A model generated the notes under the pieces. The model had not been told where the DNA came from, did no database searches, and saw nothing but the letters and a program-made list of their open reading frames with translations. Below, one piece after another: positions 9,697 through 19,209 of a stretch of DNA of 64,000 bases. Made by a program: the position numbers and the translations under genes. The DNA comes from JADFQT01 sp965216025. GTDB lineage: Bacteria > Chloroflexota > Dehalococcoidia > Lucifugimonadales > UBA3495. Every line of letters begins with the position of its first letter. The first letter of the stretch is position 1. The stretch covers positions 248,001-312,000 of the forward strand of contig CBDCEX010000018.1 in NCBI GenBank assembly GCA_965216025.1. The letters are read 5' to 3'.

Positions 9697-10857
9697 TTAA
9701 ATGCGTGCATCGGGTTCGAGCCCGAGCGCTACCCTTCCGTACTGCTGCCCGCCCAGCTCCATGATAAGCCCGTCTCGGTGCGCCACGGCCTGGGCGTCCC
9801 GGTGATAGCGTTGCAATGATACTGAGTCAAAGAGGGCATGCCCTCCGCTTAGGTCAAAAAGCCGGTTGACCGATCGTAAACATAGTTGAGTGATAAAGGC
9901 CTTGTCCCGCCGGTAACGAGCTCTGTCGAGGACAGTGAATTCCCCACCCTCCTTGGCCTTTTGAAAAATCTCACAGATATCGTGGAGCAAGAAAATTCGA
10001 GCGGCATCCACCTCGGCGGCAGCCTCGGAGAGACGTAAATGGATGGCCGGTGAGTCCGCGGTCCGGCCGGGTCCTGAAGTTCCTGCAAGACGAGCGGTGA
10101 ATTCGTCAGCCATGCCCTGGGCAATCCCTAGCATGGGCGCTACCAAATCCCATCCCAGCAAGACGGGAATTGGAATGCGGTAACGGTCCTGCTGGTGCAG
10201 TTCCCATCCGGTCCAGTCACCACCTCCGGCCGTTTCCACTTTCAAAACCCGGTGAGCAGGGACAAATGCGTCTTCGATAACAATGTCTTTGCTTCCCGTT
10301 CCCCTAAGGCCAGAAACGAACCAGGTGTCCAGGATTTGGTAATCTTCACGCGGGACCAGGACCCAGGTACGTTCCTCGAATCCCGGAACACCTACTATCA
10401 CCCAGGTTGCGGCATCGCAGCCACTGGAAAACTCCCATCTGCCGGTGAGACGAAACTCGTCGTTTTCAAGTTTTGTATTAGAAGTTCCGGGATTCAAGGA
10501 ACTGGAGCAAAGAACTTCTGTGCCATCCCCGAATACCTCTTCTTGTGCCCGCTGGGGCCAGTGACCCACCAGCCAGGCGTGGGCCGACCATAGAGAATAA
10601 CACCAGGAGGAAGAGGCACAGCCTCTGCCAAGTTCAGCTGCTGCCTCGAGGATCAACCCGTAGTCTAGGTCCAGACCTCCGAAGGCTCTGGGTACTCCAA
10701 CCTGATACAAGCCGGACGACAGAAGATCCCGGACCGATTCACTAGGAATGTGGCGAAGTTCCTCGGTGTGGGAAGCCCGCGATCTGAGAACCGGGACCAG
10801 GTCCCTGGCTCTACGCAGCAACTCTTCCCTGGTAAAAGCTTCTGGTTCTACTGCCAT
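9697..10857 (-). CDS. Acyl-CoA dehydrogenase-fold flavin monooxygenase (HsaA/DszC-like)
   Basis: A 386-residue protein with the three-part acyl-CoA dehydrogenase fold: helical N-terminal domain (EELLRRARDLVPVL), beta domain with LTGRWEFSSGCDAATWVIVG, and a C-terminal helical bundle. It lacks the catalytic Glu context of true acyl-CoA dehydrogenases. The WEFSSGCD segment is typical of class D two-component flavin monooxygenases such as HsaA and DszC, which use reduced flavin from a partner reductase to hydroxylate aromatics or oxidise sulfur. No reductase is adjacent. Such monooxygenases are reported to be expanded in SAR202 Chloroflexota. Confidence 0.82.
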   Translation of the reverse strand: MAVEPEAFTREELLRRARDLVPVLRSRASHTEELRHIPSESVRDLLSSGLYQVGVPRAFGGLDLDYGLILEAAAELGRGCASSSWCYSLWSAHAWLVGHWPQRAQEEVFGDGTEVLCSSSLNPGTSNTKLENDEFRLTGRWEFSSGCDAATWVIVGVPGFEERTWVLVPREDYQILDTWFVSGLRGTGSKDIVIEDAFVPAHRVLKVETAGGGDWTGWELHQQDRYRIPIPVLLGWDLVAPMLGIAQGMADEFTARLAGTSGPGRTADSPAIHLRLSEAAAEVDAARIFLLHDICEIFQKAKEGGEFTVLDRARYRRDKAFITQLCLRSVNRLFDLSGGHALFDSVSLQRYHRDAQAVAHRDGLIMELGGQQYGRVALGLEPDARI

Positions 10858-11153
10858 TTACACCCGTATCCGATGAGCTACCCATTTTTAAAGGCGGCCA
10901 AAATCTACCAGGGTGCGCCTTCGGGTTGGGAAAACACCTTTAGATAGATGTTGCTCGGCGAGGCTGGGTCCATCCGTGCCGGGGATCACGGCCCTTCCTC
11001 GAAATACTGCCGCAGCGACCTGGCTGGAAACGGCTGGTTAGGATATTGTCTGGGCAGGGGCCGGGGATTCCGAACTTTTAGGCTCGTCAGGAGGTGGTTT
11101 CGCCATGAGAGTGGGGGAATTGAGATGCCTCCTTGCCCGGTTCCGGGAAGGTC

Positions 11154-12071
11154 CTAACGAACCGGAGGCCACATGATCCAGCCCCGCCGGCGTGTGTCGC
11201 GCGTCCGCAAAAGGTGGCCTTGGCCAGTGGTGACGTAAAGGGTGCGCTGATCCGAGTCACCGAAGGCGCAATTGGTCGGACCGTCTGCACCTACCGGCAT
11301 CGGGTAAGTCTCCAGGACCCGGCCCGCCGGCGTCCACACATAGATCATGGGGCCCGGACCGCTAATCCAATTGCCGGCAGCGCCAACGATGTTCCCTTCG
11401 GAGTCCAAGCACATGCCGTCAATGCCCCGCTGGGGCCCCCGGTGGTCCTGCCCGAATTGGTGCAGCACGATAAATTGGCCCAGTGAGCCATCATCCAGGA
11501 TTGGGTAGGACCTTAGCTCCCGCACACCCCCCGGTTCAGCATCAGTCTGGATGATGTACAGGCTACGTTGATCCGGGGAGACCAGGAGGCCGTTGGTCCC
11601 GGTGGTGTCGAAGGTCATGCGCTGGCAGCTCCAGCTGCCGTCGGGCTGAGGGTCCGCCCGAAGAATGTCCTTATTGACAATCTGCTGTTGCTCGCTGGGG
11701 TCGATGTTCCCCGCGTTCCAAGGGTTGCTGAACCAGATGCGACCCTGACGGTCTATGGCCAGGTCGTTGGGGGTGTTGAGCCGCTGTCCGTCCAGGCTAT
11801 CGACGATGGTGGTGGTACTGCCATCGGTCTCGAAGCGTACAATGGAGCGCCCACCGGAGCAGCAGCCGTAAAGCCGGCCTTCCGCGTCGAAGGCCAAGCC
11901 ATTGCTGTGGTTGGTATCTTCACGATAGACCGTGCTCTCGCCGGTTACTGGGTCGTAGGCCATGATGCGGCTGGCGGGGATGTGGGTAAACAGAAGTTTC
12001 TTCCCGTCCCAGGCCGGTCCCTCGGTCAAGCGGCTGAAAGGCCCCGCAACTTGCTTCCATTCCAATGCCAT
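11154..12071 (-). CDS. SMP-30/gluconolactonase/LRE family protein (copy A)
   Basis: Six-bladed beta-propeller lactonase of 305 residues. Family marks are LTEGPAWDG near the N-terminus (Glu metal ligand), LNTPNDLAID (Asn and Asp ligands) and the repeated blade pattern DxxGRxxxS. Such enzymes hydrolyse sugar or other lactones using a divalent metal. A close paralogue (copy B) lies at 54.3 kb, sharing YGCCSGGR, NPWNAGNID and GIDGMCLDSE. GGAGAG precedes the ATG. It is probably cytoplasmic, as no signal peptide is seen. Confidence 0.9.
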   Translation of the reverse strand: MALEWKQVAGPFSRLTEGPAWDGKKLLFTHIPASRIMAYDPVTGESTVYREDTNHSNGLAFDAEGRLYGCCSGGRSIVRFETDGSTTTIVDSLDGQRLNTPNDLAIDRQGRIWFSNPWNAGNIDPSEQQQIVNKDILRADPQPDGSWSCQRMTFDTTGTNGLLVSPDQRSLYIIQTDAEPGGVRELRSYPILDDGSLGQFIVLHQFGQDHRGPQRGIDGMCLDSEGNIVGAAGNWISGPGPMIYVWTPAGRVLETYPMPVGADGPTNCAFGDSDQRTLYVTTGQGHLLRTRDTRRRGWIMWPPVR

Positions 12072-12319
12072 CGTGCTCTCCTAATCAATAGTTCATTTTG
12101 CTTCCTGGGCCCAGGTGGGATCTAAATGGACCGCCATAACAATCCCCGCTGGGTTCTTATTGGCATTAATTGAGAGACCGCCGCTCACCGGATGGCGTGG
12201 TTCGCTTCCAAGATACCGGGTAGGACTCCTGCCAGCTTGGCATAGGGTCCCCAACGACGTGCATCAGGCGGTTGGCCCATGCGAACAACGATGCCGGTTC
12301 AGGGCCTGGTCCTAAATCT

Positions 12320-13300
12320 TTAGGGATCGGTTACGAATGCGGGCATCACATCTCGAGCGAACCGGCGTAATGACGGAAGCCCCCCTGGGCTGTTGAGCAA
12401 AACGTATTGGACTCCGATGTCCTGAAGAGCTTGTAGTTTGGCGGCGACCTCCTCCGGTGTCCCATATAGGGTTCCGGCATCCGCGGCCTCGCGAGTGTCC
12501 TGAAAGTTCGGCCGGCGAGCAAGTTGCTGAGTGCGCCGTCGCCCGGCCATTCTGGTCTCCAACGCTTGTTCGTACTCCGAGGTAGTATCAACGATGTTGA
12601 TGGATCGGGCTACCGCCACGTTCATAGGATCATAGGTCCGTCCCTGGGATTCAAGTTCTAATTTATAAAGAGCGACTTCCTCGCTAATCTTTTCCAAGGA
12701 GTCGAATTGGCCCAGCAACATGTTCATCCCGCGTGCGGCAACCTGCTTAATGGACGCCGGGCTGCCGGCTCCCATCCACAACGGCGGATGAGGCCTCTGG
12801 GCGCTAGGCGGTTCCACTACAATCTCATCGAACTGCCAGTAGGTACCCTGATGGGACCAGGGAGCATCTGATGCCAAGGCTTTTATCATCACCTCCAAGC
12901 ATTCCTCAAAACGGTCATCGGCCTCTTCGACCGGTATGTGAAACCCATCGAATTCACTAAGGCGGTAACCTTTACCAACGCCGGCATCGACCCGGCCATC
13001 AGACAACAGGTCCAGGGTTGCGATCTGTTCGGCCAATAAAACGGGATTGTGCCAAGGAAGCACTATGACGGCAGTGCCCAGGCGCAGCGTCTTGGTCCTA
13101 GCGCCGATCCAAGTGAGGAGGTTCAGAGTCGCGGAGACCTGACCAAAGCCGGTAAAGTGATGTTCTACTAGGAAGGTGCTGTAATAACCGAGAGCCTCGG
13201 CTTCTATGGTGCGTTCGACGAAGTCTCGGAATCCCGCTCCACTATCATCATTAGGCCCTCCCCGTCTTGCCTGGGCGCTACCGAAAAGTCCAAATTGCAC
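12320..13300 (-). CDS. LLM class flavin-dependent oxidoreductase
   Basis: Bacterial luciferase-like TIM-barrel enzyme of 326 residues. It begins MQFGLFGSAQ, and contains GYYSTFLVEHHFTGFG, LGTAVIVLPWHNPVLLAEQ and the DGRVDAGVGKGYRLSEF signature, followed by PPLWMGAGSPASI. The family uses FMNH2 or F420 for monooxygenation or hydride transfer; cofactor and substrate are not readable. GAGGAGCG precedes a GTG start. The downstream C-terminal segment (AAKLQALQDIGVQYVLLN) is normal. It lies just downstream of the VOC gene on the same strand and may share a transcript with it. Confidence 0.92.
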   Translation of the reverse strand: MQFGLFGSAQARRGGPNDDSGAGFRDFVERTIEAEALGYYSTFLVEHHFTGFGQVSATLNLLTWIGARTKTLRLGTAVIVLPWHNPVLLAEQIATLDLLSDGRVDAGVGKGYRLSEFDGFHIPVEEADDRFEECLEVMIKALASDAPWSHQGTYWQFDEIVVEPPSAQRPHPPLWMGAGSPASIKQVAARGMNMLLGQFDSLEKISEEVALYKLELESQGRTYDPMNVAVARSINIVDTTSEYEQALETRMAGRRRTQQLARRPNFQDTREAADAGTLYGTPEEVAAKLQALQDIGVQYVLLNSPGGLPSLRRFARDVMPAFVTDP

Positions 13301-13333
13301 GATCGCTCCTCTGACCTCTCCAGATATCGGCTA

Positions 13334-13723
13334 CTAGCTGGGCCGCTGGATCAGCTCGACACTAACTTCATCAGGGGCCACCACAAAGGCCACCATAGAG
13401 CCTGAGGGCATGGTCCAGGGCTCGCAGTTGAACTTCACCCCGTTGGCCTTGAGCTGGGCGGCCAGACCTTCCAAATCGTCGGTCTCAAACCCAAAGTGGT
13501 CCAACCCATAGCGCGGCTCGGTGGATCCGGGCACCGGGTCCTCGCCCTCGGCCCGTCCCGAAATGGTCATCAAGTGGTGTCCGTCCAGCGCCAACTGGAT
13601 GGATTTGGTGGTGGAGAGGGGGCGCTCCGAAGTAATCTTGGCGCCGAAATTGTCGCAATACCATTTGGCTGCGGCATCGGGGTCTTCGCTACGGAAATGG
13701 AGATGGTTTTGTACGATTTTCAC
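13334..13723 (-). CDS. VOC family protein
   Basis: A 129-residue glyoxalase-like protein. It has HLHFRSEDPDAAAKWYCDNF at the start of module one and YGLDHFGFETDDLEGLAAQ at the start of module two, and ends VVAPDEVSVELIQ, with the His and Glu residues where metal ligands are expected. A GTG start is preceded by GGAGG. It is upstream of, and 33 bp from, the LLM oxidoreductase, suggesting a two-gene unit. Function beyond the superfamily is unknown. Confidence 0.88.
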   Translation of the reverse strand: MKIVQNHLHFRSEDPDAAAKWYCDNFGAKITSERPLSTTKSIQLALDGHHLMTISGRAEGEDPVPGSTEPRYGLDHFGFETDDLEGLAAQLKANGVKFNCEPWTMPSGSMVAFVVAPDEVSVELIQRPS

Positions 13724-13887
13724 AACGGGCCTCCATTCATAATTGGTAATTGAGACCAGCCTAAGGCGGGGGACCTGGCAGCGGGCTGGTCCACGGCCCT
13801 AGTGTATCCCATAACCGCCAGGGGGTGAAGGGAGGGTACAACTTTGACCGTGACCCGGAGATGCTCTATACACCCAATAATCGGGCC

Positions 13888-15366
13888 TTACAAAACCTGC
13901 TTCTTAAGCCACGGGCCCCAGAAGAATAAGGGGAAATAGATCAGGTTCCTGGAAAACTGGGCGATAACTGGGGCGATGGCCACACCGTATTCCCCCAGGC
14001 CGGTGATCCTCGGCAGGACATAGGCCAGAGGCTGCTGTATGCCCCATACGGTCAACAAAGTCACCAACATGGGAGTGAGGGTGTCTCCGGCTGTACTGAA
14101 GCTCTGATTGAAGACCCGGCCGGAAGCCGCGGCTACGAACCCAACAGCTTGGATCCTCAGCCATACTGTCGCTACTTCCAAAAGTTCCGGGCTTGGGTTG
14201 AAGATAGACAAGATCACCTGAGGGAAGATTAGAACCAGCCCGCCTGAGATCAAGGCGGTGTACGTAACGATGGCTACCCCCCAGAGCACTGTTTGCCTGG
14301 CTCGTTGGGGACGGCCCGCACCCAAACTTTGGCCCACGATCACACCGGAAGCCTGTGCCGTCCCGCCGGCGGCGAAATTGACAACCTCATGGGCACGATG
14401 GGCCAGGATGTAGGCCGCTAAGGATACGGTTCCGAAGGGTGCAACGAGGAGGAAGAGGACCAGGTCACCCAGGGTCCGCTCCAGGTTGTTGCCCGAGGCG
14501 GGCAGGCCGAGTCTTACCATGCGCCAAATTGTAGGTAAGTCGATGGTGTACCCGTTGAAGGTGAGGTGCATGCGAGACTTGCCGGCGAACAAAATGTAAA
14601 TCAAATAAGAGAGACCCAAAGCTCCGGTCAGGGCGTTGGAGACGGCCGCGCCGGCTATGCCCATTCCGCTGAAACCCGGTATGCCCCAGCCAAAGATGAG
14701 CAGAGGACTGAGGACCAGGTGGGAAACGCGGCTGAACATTTGTATTCTGAAGGGGGTGAGGGAATCGCCCGAGGCTTGGAAAATAGCCAAGCATATCTGG
14801 GTCATCGCGGCGATGGCCAGGGCCACAAATTGTATCCGCATGTACATGGTGGCCTCGGCGACCACATCATCGCCGACCCCTACCAGGCCCATTAATTGGG
14901 GGGTGAGCAGGATCCCGATAAGGGCAATTGCCCAGGAAACAGCGGCGCTAAAAGTGAGACCCTGAAGAGCGACGTGGTTGGCCAAGGGCAGGTTAGTGGC
15001 CCCGACTGCCCTGGAGACCATGGCGCGCACCGCAATGTCCAACCCCCGGCGGCTCCCCATGATGATTTGCACCCACATCTGGGCGGTGCCTACTCCAGCA
15101 ATAGCGGCAGTTCCGAACCCCAATCCCGCCCAGAATAGGTCGGCCAGCATTTCCACCACGCGGAAGCTAGAGGAACCTATCATGGGCCAGGCGAGGAATA
15201 CCAGGTTTCGGGGCACGCTTCCAGCGGTCAGATCTCGGGTGACGTAGGCCGATTTACGGCCTCGCCTCAATGCGCCTCCCCGTACCTGGCGGCTGACTGC
15301 TGGGACGCTGGCAACAGTCATGAGGACAAAGCCGAAGCCTAGGACCAGCAGGCCGGTGAAAATCAT
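13888..15366 (-). CDS. MATE family efflux transporter
   Basis: Integral membrane protein of 492 residues with about twelve hydrophobic helices plus one extra N-terminal helix (MIFTGLLVLGFGFVLMTVAS). The MATE/NorM pattern is visible: PRNLVFLAWPMIGSSSFRVVE in the first half and an equivalent GLPASGNNLERTLGDLV in the second, matching the internal twofold repeat. It would export drugs or metabolites in exchange for Na+ or H+. The basic stretch RGGALRRGRKSAYVTRDL separates the extra helix from the core, so the true start may lie slightly downstream. Confidence 0.9.
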   Translation of the reverse strand: MIFTGLLVLGFGFVLMTVASVPAVSRQVRGGALRRGRKSAYVTRDLTAGSVPRNLVFLAWPMIGSSSFRVVEMLADLFWAGLGFGTAAIAGVGTAQMWVQIIMGSRRGLDIAVRAMVSRAVGATNLPLANHVALQGLTFSAAVSWAIALIGILLTPQLMGLVGVGDDVVAEATMYMRIQFVALAIAAMTQICLAIFQASGDSLTPFRIQMFSRVSHLVLSPLLIFGWGIPGFSGMGIAGAAVSNALTGALGLSYLIYILFAGKSRMHLTFNGYTIDLPTIWRMVRLGLPASGNNLERTLGDLVLFLLVAPFGTVSLAAYILAHRAHEVVNFAAGGTAQASGVIVGQSLGAGRPQRARQTVLWGVAIVTYTALISGGLVLIFPQVILSIFNPSPELLEVATVWLRIQAVGFVAAASGRVFNQSFSTAGDTLTPMLVTLLTVWGIQQPLAYVLPRITGLGEYGVAIAPVIAQFSRNLIYFPLFFWGPWLKKQVL

Positions 15367-15625
15367 GAACCGGTCTCCATTAGGGACAGCCTGGCTTCAA
15401 TCTGCGCCTCCGAACCATCGCTTTGACTCCTGGCGAAAATTGTCGAGCACCTCCTTTCTTCTTCAGCGCCAAGGTCTACCCCGGACGGACGGGGGCGCGA
15501 AGGCCCGGAGCACAGAAAGCGACCACGTGGCGTATGGTCCCTTCCACATCGGACAGGTCTCGGTATCCGGGGAATGCGTCGGTTTCGCTGGACTCCGCCA
15601 GCCTTTTGGGCCAAGGCGCGGATAG

Positions 15626-15690
15626 TACGCTCCACGCGTAATTCCACCAAGCCCATCTGGAGTATACGCTCCACGCGTAATTCCACCAAG
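15626..15690 (+). repeat. Tandem direct repeat, 39-bp period
   Basis: A 26-bp sequence starting TACGCTCCACGCGTAATT and ending CCACCAAG occurs at 15626-15651 and again at 15665-15690 without a mismatch. The period of 39 bp is a multiple of three. No gene is supported here. Confidence 0.8.
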
Positions 15691-16135
15691 CTGACAGCGC
15701 TAACTACCAGCGGGGCAAAGAGGTGGATCCCATGTGAGAACCCTCAGCTGTCAGAATACCAGACTACAATACCCCAGTGGAACTACAGGCTGCACCAACA
15801 GCGGTATTCCCCCTGCTAGACTACGAGTCCAACCTTCAGGGCGTACCCACCAACTACACCGGAGAATGGGAGTGTGGGGAAGACTGTGACCTGCCTCAGG
15901 AAATCATCTTGTTCGCCGGGCAATAACCTTGGTCACCCACTGGAGGGAAGGGAGTTAGGGGCAGAGGACTGGAGAGACACCTGCAATGCTGGACAACATG
16001 CGTGAGGGGTGCAGGCCGAGGGCCGGGCGGTGGAGGAGTTAAAGGAAAATTCAAGCCGCCGGAGGGATGATGTATATACCTGCGAGCTTCTCATGCTCCG
16101 GTGGAGCGCCACCTACAGCTGAAAATGGATTCCCT

Positions 16136-16206
16136 CGGCTCATGGTTCGACGGGCTCACCACGAGCGGTAGGGATCCCGTTCGTCCTGAGGCTCTCGAAG
16201 GGCGGA
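16136..16206. repeat. REP-like dispersed repeat
   Basis: The stretch has the look of two facing half-elements: GTTCGACGGGCTCACC near 16145 and CCGTTCGTCCTGAGGCTCTC near 16179. This type of palindromic intergenic repeat is common in environmental genomes. No function is assigned. Confidence 0.4.
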
Positions 16207-16488
16207 CGGGCTATTTACAGAGCAGCTTCTCGGCTGAGCAAGACCGTTTGGGAGTTAGACCCGCAACACCACGGATTGAAAAAAGAACTTGGCTCCGTTC
16301 CGGCTGTCGGGCCCCAGGTCTACGTCCATCCCTTGGACAGTCCATTTGTCGCGCCTGGTAGCTGCACGGCATTCGCCAAGCTGTACAAAAGGCTTTCGCT
16401 GATGCTGTCTCACGGGCGAGTTTGGGTATAGATTCGACCCTCCGCCGGAGGATCGCTGCGTCTGCCGCTGGTTCAGCCATCACTTCGG

Positions 16489-16600
16489 GAGCCCATAGAC
16501 GCTGAGACGGGCAGGCGCCGGTACGTCAGTGAAACCATCCGGGGCACAAAGAAGGAAGCGGAAAGGGGCCTGAGAGAACCGCTGGAGTTGGTCCTTCCCC
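16489..16600 (+). pseudogene. Tyrosine recombinase N-terminal (arm-binding) remnant
   Basis: The plus-strand frame reads EPIDAETGRRRYVSETIRGT followed by KKEAERGLREPLE. This is the pattern of the arm/SAM-like N-terminal region of phage-type integrases: a short beta-hairpin with basic residues, then TKKEAE helix. No catalytic domain follows; the frame continues as non-homologous sequence to a stop at 16792. It is a dead fragment of an integrated element. Confidence 0.55.
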
Positions 16601-16765
16601 GGAAGGAGGGTGGCCCGGAAGGACGGTGGCCCGCCCGAACCCTCCTCAGCTACGCCTTGCTCAATACCTTGGTCACCAAGTATGGCGTCGATTTGTTCTG
16701 TGGAGAGCACCGTATCATTGCTGGCCGTTATTGCTCAAGCACTGCCCGGAAGCTCCACCAGGTCT

Positions 16766-17470
16766 TCACTCTAACAACTCTCCTTGGCGGGTAACCACTT
16801 CATTATTCTTGTTCATGATTACCAAAAGGTTGAATCTGCGAAGTACAAAGTCGGATGCGCCGGAGACTAAAACCATCGCAGATCCGTTAAGGTCGTAATT
16901 GCCTCGCCCTAAGTCGTCATGATCGAGCCTGCGAATCTTCAATGTAACATCTCGAATGTTAGAGTATTCCTCCTTTGACGAGAAGGCTAAAAAGTCGGCT
17001 ATGAACTCTCTAGCCAAACCTTCAAAATCGTGGGGCTGTAGCTGCAGAGTTCCGCTGTTCTTGGGAGCACCATCTTCCGGCCCGGTTGCAGTCTGAACCG
17101 GCGTTGGTGGAGGTGAATTACCTACCGCCTTTTCGACGGCTAATTCCAAATGCGAGGAGTTGCTATTGAAATCAACGGCCACACTGGCCATACTCCGACT
17201 TATTACCTGAGGTATATCGTGTCCTGACAAAACGATCACTGGTATGTCCGCAGTTTGAGCGATACTCTTGATTTTGCTGAGGAACGATAAGCTGCCCATT
17301 CCTGGCATTGCGATGTCCAATAGAATGCAATCTGGCTTTTCCTTGATTGCAACCTCCAACGCTGCTTGCCCATTGCTCGCCTCGATAACTGCATGCCCTT
17401 TGGCTGCCAGGCGCAGGTGAATAAAGTCCCGGAAATCAGATTCATCATCTACTACGAGGACTTTAGGCAT
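16766..17470 (-). CDS. Atypical response regulator with uncharacterised C-terminal domain
   Basis: Residues 1-120 form a receiver domain: acidic pair in VVDDESDF, phospho-acceptor Asp in CILLDIAMPG, and Ser in place of Thr in PVIVLSGHD. The usual switch Lys is not found where expected (the region reads SVAVDFNSNSS), so phosphorylation may be impaired. A Pro/Thr-rich linker (NSPPPTPVQTATGPEDG) leads to a ~100-residue domain beginning FEGLAREFIADFLAFSSKEE, which I do not recognise. No kinase lies nearby. The start overlaps the end of the small upstream gene by 8 bp, suggesting translational coupling. Confidence 0.75.
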   Translation of the reverse strand: MPKVLVVDDESDFRDFIHLRLAAKGHAVIEASNGQAALEVAIKEKPDCILLDIAMPGMGSLSFLSKIKSIAQTADIPVIVLSGHDIPQVISRSMASVAVDFNSNSSHLELAVEKAVGNSPPPTPVQTATGPEDGAPKNSGTLQLQPHDFEGLAREFIADFLAFSSKEEYSNIRDVTLKIRRLDHDDLGRGNYDLNGSAMVLVSGASDFVLRRFNLLVIMNKNNEVVTRQGELLE

Positions 17471-17687
17471 CGAAGCACCTAATGAGTTGAATAGGGTTAT
17501 CCATCTTGCGTGGATACTTAGACACTTGAAGGGATGGTCCCATCCCCGGTTCTGGGTTGAAGGGCAAAAACTGAGACCTTGCGATAAAACGGGCTTTGTA
17601 TGTGTTTAATCCCACGAGTTTGCTAATACCAATCTTTTCAGCAGCCTCGCGAATGCTCAGAAAATCTCTGCGGTTAGGGTCATTCAT
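17463..17687 (-). CDS. Small HTH-like protein upstream of the response regulator
   Basis: A 74-residue protein starting at an ATG preceded by GGGAGAATCGCG. DFLSIREAAEKIGISK resembles the first helices of excisionase/MerR-type helix-turn-helix proteins, followed by a basic segment. It overlaps the response regulator start by 8 bp, a common operon arrangement. DNA binding is inferred from this weak similarity. Confidence 0.5.
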   Translation of the reverse strand: MNDPNRRDFLSIREAAEKIGISKLVGLNTYKARFIARSQFLPFNPEPGMGPSLQVSKYPRKMDNPIQLIRCFDA

Positions 17688-17817
17688 CGCGATTCTCCCG
17701 TCAGCCCAGCAACCAAAACCAGCGTACCAACTTGCCCAGCTATCGTCTACTTTCCCCGCTCACTTCTCCCTTTAGGTGGGAACACCTCAATGGCAAATAG
17801 TGAGCAGGCCCGTGTAG

Positions 17818-19092
17818 CAGGGCCTTTTCATTTTCTCAAAATAGTATAAAATTATTACCAGTTTAAGCGGGAGGGGAGGATGATGACTTTGAGAGAAGCG
17901 CTGGATTTGGTGCCTGACTTCCGGAGTAGCCAAGGGCGACGCCACTCTTTGGGGGCGATCCTGGCCTTGGCCACCTGTGCCATGCTGTGCGGCGCCCGCA
18001 GCTTATACGCCATAGCTCAATGGGGGCGGGACCAAGGGGGTGCTACGGCGCAGCTTTTGGGGTTCAGCCAGGAGAAGACACCCTGCGTGGCCACCCTCCA
18101 CCGGGTGTTCAAGGGCCTGGACGTGGCGGCCTTTGAGGCAGAAGTCGGCAACTGGCTGGCAAATAGCGGGGTAGAGGCGGATGACCCCCTGTCCCTGGAC
18201 GGGAAAACCTTGCGAGGGGTCCACGGCCAAGAGATACCCGGGGTCCATCTGGTGTCGGCCTACGCTAGCCGCGCTGGGGCAGTGCTGGCGCAGGTAGCTG
18301 CGCCGGGCAAAGGGGAAGAATTGGCGGCGGTCAAAGAAGTATTGGGCCAGGTACCCCTGAAGGGTCGGGTAGTAGTGGCTGATGCCTTACTGACCCAACG
18401 GAAAGTCTGTGAGCAGATTGTGGCAGGCGGCGGAGAGTATCTGCTGCCAGTTAAAGAGAATCAGCCCACCTTGCGCCGAGACCTGGAGGTGGCTTTTTCC
18501 CCTGCTAGGAACTGAGAGGGCTGGTGGCCCAACCGTACCTCCCTGGCTGGCAGCGGAGTGGCGAGCACGCGGGGCCAAGCTGACGGTCTGGGCCGATGCT
18601 CCAGTAAAGCGGCGTCATGGGCGGCTGGAGCGGCGAGAGAGTTGTGGGCCTTGGCCGACCCAGAGCTAAATGGCTACGTGGGCAGCGCTGGGACGGTCGG
18701 GGAAGCGTGGCCGCATCTGCAACAGGTGTGTCGGCTAGAGCGCCAGCGGGTCGTGAAGGGCAAGAAACAGGTGGCTGTGAGCTATGCAATTAGCAGTCTC
18801 CCAGCCACTGATGCCGATGCCAGGCGATTGTTGAGCCTTTCCCGTGGGCACTGGGGCATCGAGAACCGCCTCCACTGGGTACGGGATGTGACCTTCGACG
18901 AGGACCGCTCTCAGGTGCGCACTGGGGCCGCCCCTCAGGTTCTGGCGGGCCTGCGGAACCTGGTCATCAGCTTGGTACGTCGGGCTGGGCATTCCAACGT
19001 AGCCGCTGCCCTACGCCGCCACAATGCCCATCTCAGCGAAGCTTTCGACATGATGGGCTTTACCTACCAGGCAGGAGAATGAAAAGGCCCTG
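17818..19092 (+). mobile_element. ISAs1-family insertion sequence with 12-bp target repeat
   Basis: The element is bounded by 15-bp inverted repeats CAGGGCCTTTTCATT at 17818 and, reversed, at 19078-19092. The 12-bp sequence AGGCCCGTGTAG directly abuts both ends (17806-17817 and 19093-19104), as expected for a target duplication. Known ISAs1 duplications are usually 8-10 bp, so the exact length deserves a check. Length is 1275 bp. Confidence 0.9.
17880..19082 (+). pseudogene. ISAs1 family transposase with two frameshifts
   Basis: DDE transposase. The first part (to about 18500) has DFRSSQGRRHSLGAILALA, ADDPLSLDGKTLRG (first Asp) and VVVADALLTQRKV (second Asp). The frame then shifts near 18500 to read RGAKLTVWADAP and shifts again near 18650 into ELWALADPELNGYV and the catalytic Glu block SRGHWGIENRLHWVRDVTFD. 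Without the two shifts it would be a normal-length ISAs1 protein of about 400 residues. The perfect flanking repeats indicate recent insertion, so the shifts are either very recent or sequencing errors. Confidence 0.88.
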
Positions 19093-19209
19093 AGGCCCGT
19101 GTAGGCAGTCAGATTTCCTGGGGCCAGAATGTTACTCTATCTTTAGCTGGTTTCAGAAAAGGGGTCTAGCAGCCGGAAATCAGCCAGGGGCAAATTTCCC
19201 CGCTAGCGG

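Larger units (their letters stand above)
15367..16765. other. 1.4-kb region without an intact gene: repeats and remnants
   Basis: No complete gene is supported. It contains a 26-bp tandem repeat (15626-15690), a start-less coding-like stretch at about 15736-15926 on the plus strand ending ...CDLPQEIILFAGQ, a REP-like repeat near 16136-16206 and a tyrosine recombinase N-terminal remnant near 16489. It looks like a decayed insertion region. Confidence 0.6.

Noticed and set aside
15363..15689. 108-codon frame built on the 26-bp repeat (RVERILQMGLVELRVER)
   Set aside because: The apparent repeat protein is only the translation of the two DNA repeat units; no start or family support.
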